Origin: Promethearchaeota archaeon
GTDB lineage: Archaea > Asgardarchaeota > Lokiarchaeia > Sigyniarchaeales > SOKP01
Direction of reading: 5' to 3'
Length of the DNA: 64,000 nt
Assembly (NCBI GenBank): GCA_016839555.1
Contig: JAEOUA010000004.1
Span: forward strand, 1 to 64,000
Below the pieces are notes generated by a model. That model made no database searches. It saw only the letters and a list, made by a program, of their open reading frames with translations, and was not told the origin of the DNA. Below are positions 60,540 through 64,000 of the stretch, one piece after another. Each line of letters starts with the position of its first letter. Positions within the stretch are counted from its first letter, which is position 1. Made by a program: the position numbers and the translations under genes.

Positions 60540-63230
60540 TTATTTCCTGTTTTGAATAGCTGCTTGTGCTGCTGCAACTCGTGCAATAGGGATTCGGTAA
60601 GGTGAACAAGAAACATAATCTAATCCGATCTTATGGAAGAAATGTATCGAATCTGGCTCGCCGCCATGTTCACCGCATACACCCAACTTAAGATTAGGGT
60701 TGGCACTTCTCCCTTTTTTTATAGCTATTTTAACCAATTCGCCTACCCCAATTTGGTCAATCGTATCAAAGGGATTTTGCTCCAAAATTTGTTTATTTAA
60801 ATAAATTGGGAGAAATTTACTCTCCGCATCATCTCGAGAAAATCCATATGTCATTTGAGTTAAATCATTAGTCCCAAAGCTAAAAAATTCTGCTTCTTGC
60901 GCAATTTCATCAGCAGTAAGGGCTGCTCTGGGTATTTCGATCATTGTTCCAAATTTATATTCTAAATTAACCCCACATTTTTCAATTACTTCTTGAGCGA
61001 CTTGTACTAATTGATTTTTTACTAATTTTAGTTCTGAGACCATACCGACTAGTGGTATCATAATTTCAGGAATTATGTCTATTCCTTCTTTTTTAAGTTC
61101 GCATGCCGCTTGGAATATTGCTCGTACTTGCATTTCATTAATTTCAGGCCAAGTAACACCCAATCGACACCCTCTTAATCCCATCATTGGATTTTCCTCG
61201 GATAATGATCTGATTAGAGTAATATAATCTTTCTTTTCATTTAATTGCTCATCTAAAGGACTTGCATGTAATAAGGACTTCGATAATTCATTCGTCATCA
61301 TCAATTGTTGTCTTTCTAATAAGACCTCTGAAAGATCTGGTAAAAATTCATGAAGTGGAGGATCAAGTAATCTAATTGTCACAGCCTTTCCTTTCATGAT
61401 TTTAAAAATTTCATAGAAGTCATTCTGCTGCCAAGGTAATATCTCTTCTAAGGCTTCCATTCGTTCCTTTTTTGTTCGTGCCATAATCATCTTACGTACT
61501 ACAGGTAAACGCTCTTGTGCCATAAACATATGTTCTGTACGGCATAAGCCAATTCCCTCCGCTCCAAAATCTAATGCTTTTTGAGCATCGACAGGAGTAT
61601 CTGCGTTGGCTCTTACTCCAATTTCTCTTATATCATCAGCCATTTCTAATAGTTCGAGAAATTCTCCCTTAATTTCGGGTTCTATTAAGGGAACTTTACC
61701 TTCAATAACTCTACCTGTTGTTCCATCAATTGTGACATAGTCCCCTTCTTTAACTACTGTTTCTGCAACTGTGAACAGTCTATTTTCTAAATCTATTTCT
61801 ATATCTTGAGCACCAACAACAGCTGGCTTACCCATCCCTCTTGCTACTACCGCAGCATGAGAAGTTTTGCCTCCAAAACGAGTTAATACCCCAGAGGAAG
61901 CATATAATCCATGAATATCTTCTGGTTTAGTTTGAGGTCTAACTAAAATTATATCACTATCACTTTCATTTGCCATTTTTTCTGCCTTATCAGCATCAAA
62001 AATTGCGATTCCTGATACAGCCCCTGGAGACGCATTTATCCCATGTGCTAATACATGGACGATTCCAGATTCATCAATACTTTTAAATAACAATTTAGAA
62101 ATTTTGTTAGCATTCAGACTCATTATGGCATTCTCCTTAGAAATCAATCCTTCTTTTACCATATCTACAGAGATCTTAACAGCTGCAGAAGGAGTCCGTT
62201 TGCCGTCTCTGGTTTGTAAAATAAAGAGTTCTCCATCTTCTATAGTAAATTCAATGTCCTGCATGTCCTTGTAATGTTGCTCCAGTTTTTCTAAAGTATT
62301 TATTAGTTCAGTATAGATTTCTGGGAAATCATCTTTCATCTCTTCAATTTTTCTTGGTGTCCTTATTCCCGCTACCACATCCTCACCCTGTGCATTCTTT
62401 AGATACTCTCCAAAACGGATTTTTTCTCCCGTTGATGGATCTCTTGAAAATGCAACACCCGTGGCAGAATCCCACCCTTTATTTCCAAACACCATGGTTT
62501 GAATGTTTACAGCAGTTCCAAAATTGGGAATGTCATTAATTTTTCGATAAGTAATTGCTCTTTTATTATTCCATGATTTAAATACTGCTTCAATGGCGAG
62601 AAATAATTGTTCAAAAGGATCTTGAGGGAATGGTGAGCCCATCTCCTTTTCATATAATTTTTTATAGTCCGCGATAATATCTTGTAGATCTTTTAATTCT
62701 AAATCAGTATCTTTTGCATTTCTCCCCTTTTCTCTTTTATATATCTCTAAGATTCTCTCGAATTTTTCATCGCTAATTCCCATTACAACATCACCGAACA
62801 TCTGAATAAATCTTCTATAGGAATCATAAGCAAAACGCGGATTATTAGTCTGTTCTGATAATCCTAAAACACTTTGGTCATTTAATCCCAAATTGAGAAC
62901 CGTATCCATCATTCCCGGCATACTCATTGGAGCTCCACTTCGAACACTCACTAATAATGGATTATTTGTATCTCCAAATTTTTTTCCAGTTTTTTGCTCC
63001 AGATTTTTAAGATGTTCTAATACTTTTGGTTTTAATTCATTCATAATAGCTTCCGGATTCTTAAAATATTTTAAGCAAGCTTCGGTAGTTATCGTAAAAC
63101 CGGGAGGGATATTGAGCCCTAAATTAGTCATTTCCCCCAAATTTGCTCCCTTTCCGCCAAGCAGGCTTTTTAACTCTTTCTTTCCCTCTTTAAAATCGTA
63201 AATATATTTTTTATTTTCTATATCTGACAT
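60540..63230 (-). CDS. ppdK: Pyruvate, phosphate dikinase
   Basis: An 896-residue PPDK converting pyruvate, ATP and phosphate to PEP, AMP and PPi, and reversibly the other way. The N-terminal nucleotide-binding part begins Gly-Gly-Lys-Gly-Ala-Asn-Leu-Gly-Glu-Met near 26-36. The swivelling phosphohistidine is His458 in Gly-Gly-Lys-Thr-Ser-His-Ala-Ala-Val-Val. The C-terminal TIM barrel has Gly-Leu-Cys-Arg-Thr-Glu-His-Met-Phe and Gly-Val-Cys-Gly-Glu-His-Gly-Gly. Length and motifs fit PPDK, not PEP synthase. A GAGG ribosome-binding site lies before the ATG. In fermentative archaea it often acts in the glycolytic direction, yielding ATP from PEP and PPi. Confidence 0.93.
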   Translation of the reverse strand: MSDIENKKYIYDFKEGKKELKSLLGGKGANLGEMTNLGLNIPPGFTITTEACLKYFKNPEAIMNELKPKVLEHLKNLEQKTGKKFGDTNNPLLVSVRSGAPMSMPGMMDTVLNLGLNDQSVLGLSEQTNNPRFAYDSYRRFIQMFGDVVMGISDEKFERILEIYKREKGRNAKDTDLELKDLQDIIADYKKLYEKEMGSPFPQDPFEQLFLAIEAVFKSWNNKRAITYRKINDIPNFGTAVNIQTMVFGNKGWDSATGVAFSRDPSTGEKIRFGEYLKNAQGEDVVAGIRTPRKIEEMKDDFPEIYTELINTLEKLEQHYKDMQDIEFTIEDGELFILQTRDGKRTPSAAVKISVDMVKEGLISKENAIMSLNANKISKLLFKSIDESGIVHVLAHGINASPGAVSGIAIFDADKAEKMANESDSDIILVRPQTKPEDIHGLYASSGVLTRFGGKTSHAAVVARGMGKPAVVGAQDIEIDLENRLFTVAETVVKEGDYVTIDGTTGRVIEGKVPLIEPEIKGEFLELLEMADDIREIGVRANADTPVDAQKALDFGAEGIGLCRTEHMFMAQERLPVVRKMIMARTKKERMEALEEILPWQQNDFYEIFKIMKGKAVTIRLLDPPLHEFLPDLSEVLLERQQLMMTNELSKSLLHASPLDEQLNEKKDYITLIRSLSEENPMMGLRGCRLGVTWPEINEMQVRAIFQAACELKKEGIDIIPEIMIPLVGMVSELKLVKNQLVQVAQEVIEKCGVNLEYKFGTMIEIPRAALTADEIAQEAEFFSFGTNDLTQMTYGFSRDDAESKFLPIYLNKQILEQNPFDTIDQIGVGELVKIAIKKGRSANPNLKLGVCGEHGGEPDSIHFFHKIGLDYVSCSPYRIPIARVAAAQAAIQNRK

Positions 63231-63430
63231 TTAGTTAAACCTCTTCGTAATATGGGGTAAATTAAATTGATGAGTCTATAATATATATAATATAGATCGT
63301 CAAATTTTGATTTAATATTTAGTATTTATAAATTCTAGGTTTTAAAAAAAATTATCCTATATTGAGATATATATAATAAAGCTAAAAAGTTTCTTAAAGG
63401 AGATTTTTATAGATTATTGATATATATCTT

Positions 63431-64000
63431 TTATTTTAAAATATCTATTAGTTCCCAAATTCCATTTATAATAAAATCTGGCTTGTTCTTGCTTTGCTCA
63501 ATCATATCTAATGTCGTCTCACCAGAAAGTACGCAACATGTTGTAATCCCAGAATTTAATCCCATCTTAATATCAGTATATAATCTATCTCCAAATATTA
63601 CCGCATTTTCTGGAGATATCCCTATTTGTTGTAGCTTAAATAATAGCATTTCTTTATTTGGTTTTCCGAATACCCTAGGCATGCGACCCGTTGCTTTTTC
63701 TAAAAGAGCTGCGATACCTCCCGCATCAGGTATATAGCCTTTCTCCGTAGGACATCGATTATCTAAATGAGTAGCAATATAAGGGATACCTTTTTGAAGA
63801 AGGTAAGAGGCTTTAACAAGGCGTTCATAGGTTAATTCTTGATCAAAGGCTAAAACTAAGATTTCTGGACTTTCTTCTGTAAGATTAAATCCTTCTTCTA
63901 TAAATTCTTTCTTCAATGATGATGTTCCCATTAAAAAAATAGTATGATATCCCTTATTTTTTAGATAAAAAATTGTAGGATGTTGAGATAAAATGATATT
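63431..64000 (-). CDS. NagD-like HAD phosphatase, 5' end beyond the window
   Basis: The frame runs without a stop from 63431 to the window edge (64000), so the true start is outside and this is the C-terminal part (about 190 residues seen). It resembles the HAD-IIA (NagD/phosphoglycolate phosphatase) family: a Phe-Leu-Met-Gly-Thr-Ser segment, a cap domain with Ala-Thr-His-Leu-Asp-Asn-Arg-Cys-Pro-Thr, then the Gly-Lys-Pro-Asn-Lys motif and Phe-Gly-Asp-Arg-Leu-Tyr-Thr-Asp-Ile with the acidic motif III. The N-terminal Asp-x-Asp nucleophile lies outside the window. An internal ATG at 63931 could mimic a start but lies within the conserved part. Confidence 0.82.
   Translation of the reverse strand, partial: NIILSQHPTIFYLKNKGYHTIFLMGTSSLKKEFIEEGFNLTEESPEILVLAFDQELTYERLVKASYLLQKGIPYIATHLDNRCPTEKGYIPDAGGIAALLEKATGRMPRVFGKPNKEMLLFKLQQIGISPENAVIFGDRLYTDIKMGLNSGITTCCVLSGETTLDMIEQSKNKPDFIINGIWELIDILK

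Noticed and set aside
1-64000. CRISPR arrays, rRNA, tRNA and insertion sequences
   Set aside because: No regularly spaced direct repeats with unique spacers, no T-loop consensus and no transposase gene were seen on either strand by reading; a tRNAscan run could still find an intron-containing tRNA.

Overview
The window is AT-rich archaeal DNA that most likely comes from an Asgard archaeon (Promethearchaeota, Lokiarchaeia-like). The archaeal part rests on RadA recombinase, an archaeal/eukaryal-type tyrosyl-tRNA synthetase, the F420 enzyme CofE, the separate beta subunit of ADP-forming acetyl-CoA synthetase and a short archaeal aconitase. The Asgard part rests on a Rab-like GTPase with an N-terminal longin-like domain, a stand-alone Roadblock/LC7 protein, a JAMM (Rpn11-like) protein with a helical-repeat tail, a 1887-residue surface protein with a longin/roadblock-like cytoplasmic domain, and a 23-repeat LRR protein. 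Taxonomy is inferred from gene content only; no rRNA or tRNA gene was found.

Layout. 0.2-3.4 kb: CorA and two tandem MscS-type channels. 3.5-13.4 kb: a carbohydrate-use island with a GPH sugar symporter, a mannose-6-phosphate isomerase-like cupin, a GH29 alpha-L-fucosidase, a BKACE (DUF849) enzyme, two SDR dehydrogenases, an M24 peptidase-family protein and a Gfo/Idh/MocA oxidoreductase. It also holds two decayed genes: a C-terminal Gfo/Idh/MocA stump and an N-terminal alcohol-dehydrogenase stump. 13.4-15.1 kb: a PiT phosphate permease with its DUF47/PhoU-like partner, whose reading frame has no ATG, GTG or TTG start. 15.1-19 kb: tandem-GNAT protein, transglutaminase-like protein, Roadblock protein and a zinc-ribbon membrane protein; the transglutaminase and Roadblock genes share a promoter-like sequence. 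19.2-22.2 kb: CofE divergent from a dihydropteroate-synthase-family enzyme, then a class III CoA-transferase.

22.2-25.6 kb: a same-strand run of JAMM protease, zinc-finger protein and radical SAM enzyme. 25.7-28 kb: iron-sulfur flavoprotein and a three-gene membrane operon of unknown function. 28.1-34.5 kb: aconitase, an unknown small protein, a Ca2+-type P-ATPase and AcdB. 34.5-36 kb: a HEPN/MNT pair lying between intact acdB and a second, broken copy of its 3' end. 36.2-41.9 kb: the giant surface protein. 42-47.8 kb: RadA with a zinc-knuckle and acidic extension, PGI, aspartate kinase, dCMP deaminase, methyltransferase. 48-52 kb: a radical-SAM/DUF4130 predicted DNA-repair pair, a tandem beta-grasp protein and a U32 peptidase-family protein. 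52-57.3 kb: LRR protein, iron alcohol dehydrogenase, LCMT-like methyltransferase and the longin-GTPase. 57.4-64 kb: class V aminotransferase, YfcE-like phosphoesterase, TyrRS, pyruvate phosphate dikinase and a NagD-like HAD phosphatase cut by the window edge.

How it fits together. The metabolic genes suggest a heterotrophic, fermentative archaeon using sugars: GH29 and oxidoreductases feed PGI and pyruvate phosphate dikinase, and AcdB would give ATP from acyl-CoA. The eukaryote-like genes (longin, Roadblock, Rab, JAMM, LRR) are scattered singly among housekeeping genes. The most promising candidates for undescribed biology are the surface protein with the longin-like tail, the longin-Rab fusion, the JAMM/zinc-finger/radical SAM run, and the HEPN/MNT pair inside a duplicated acdB segment.
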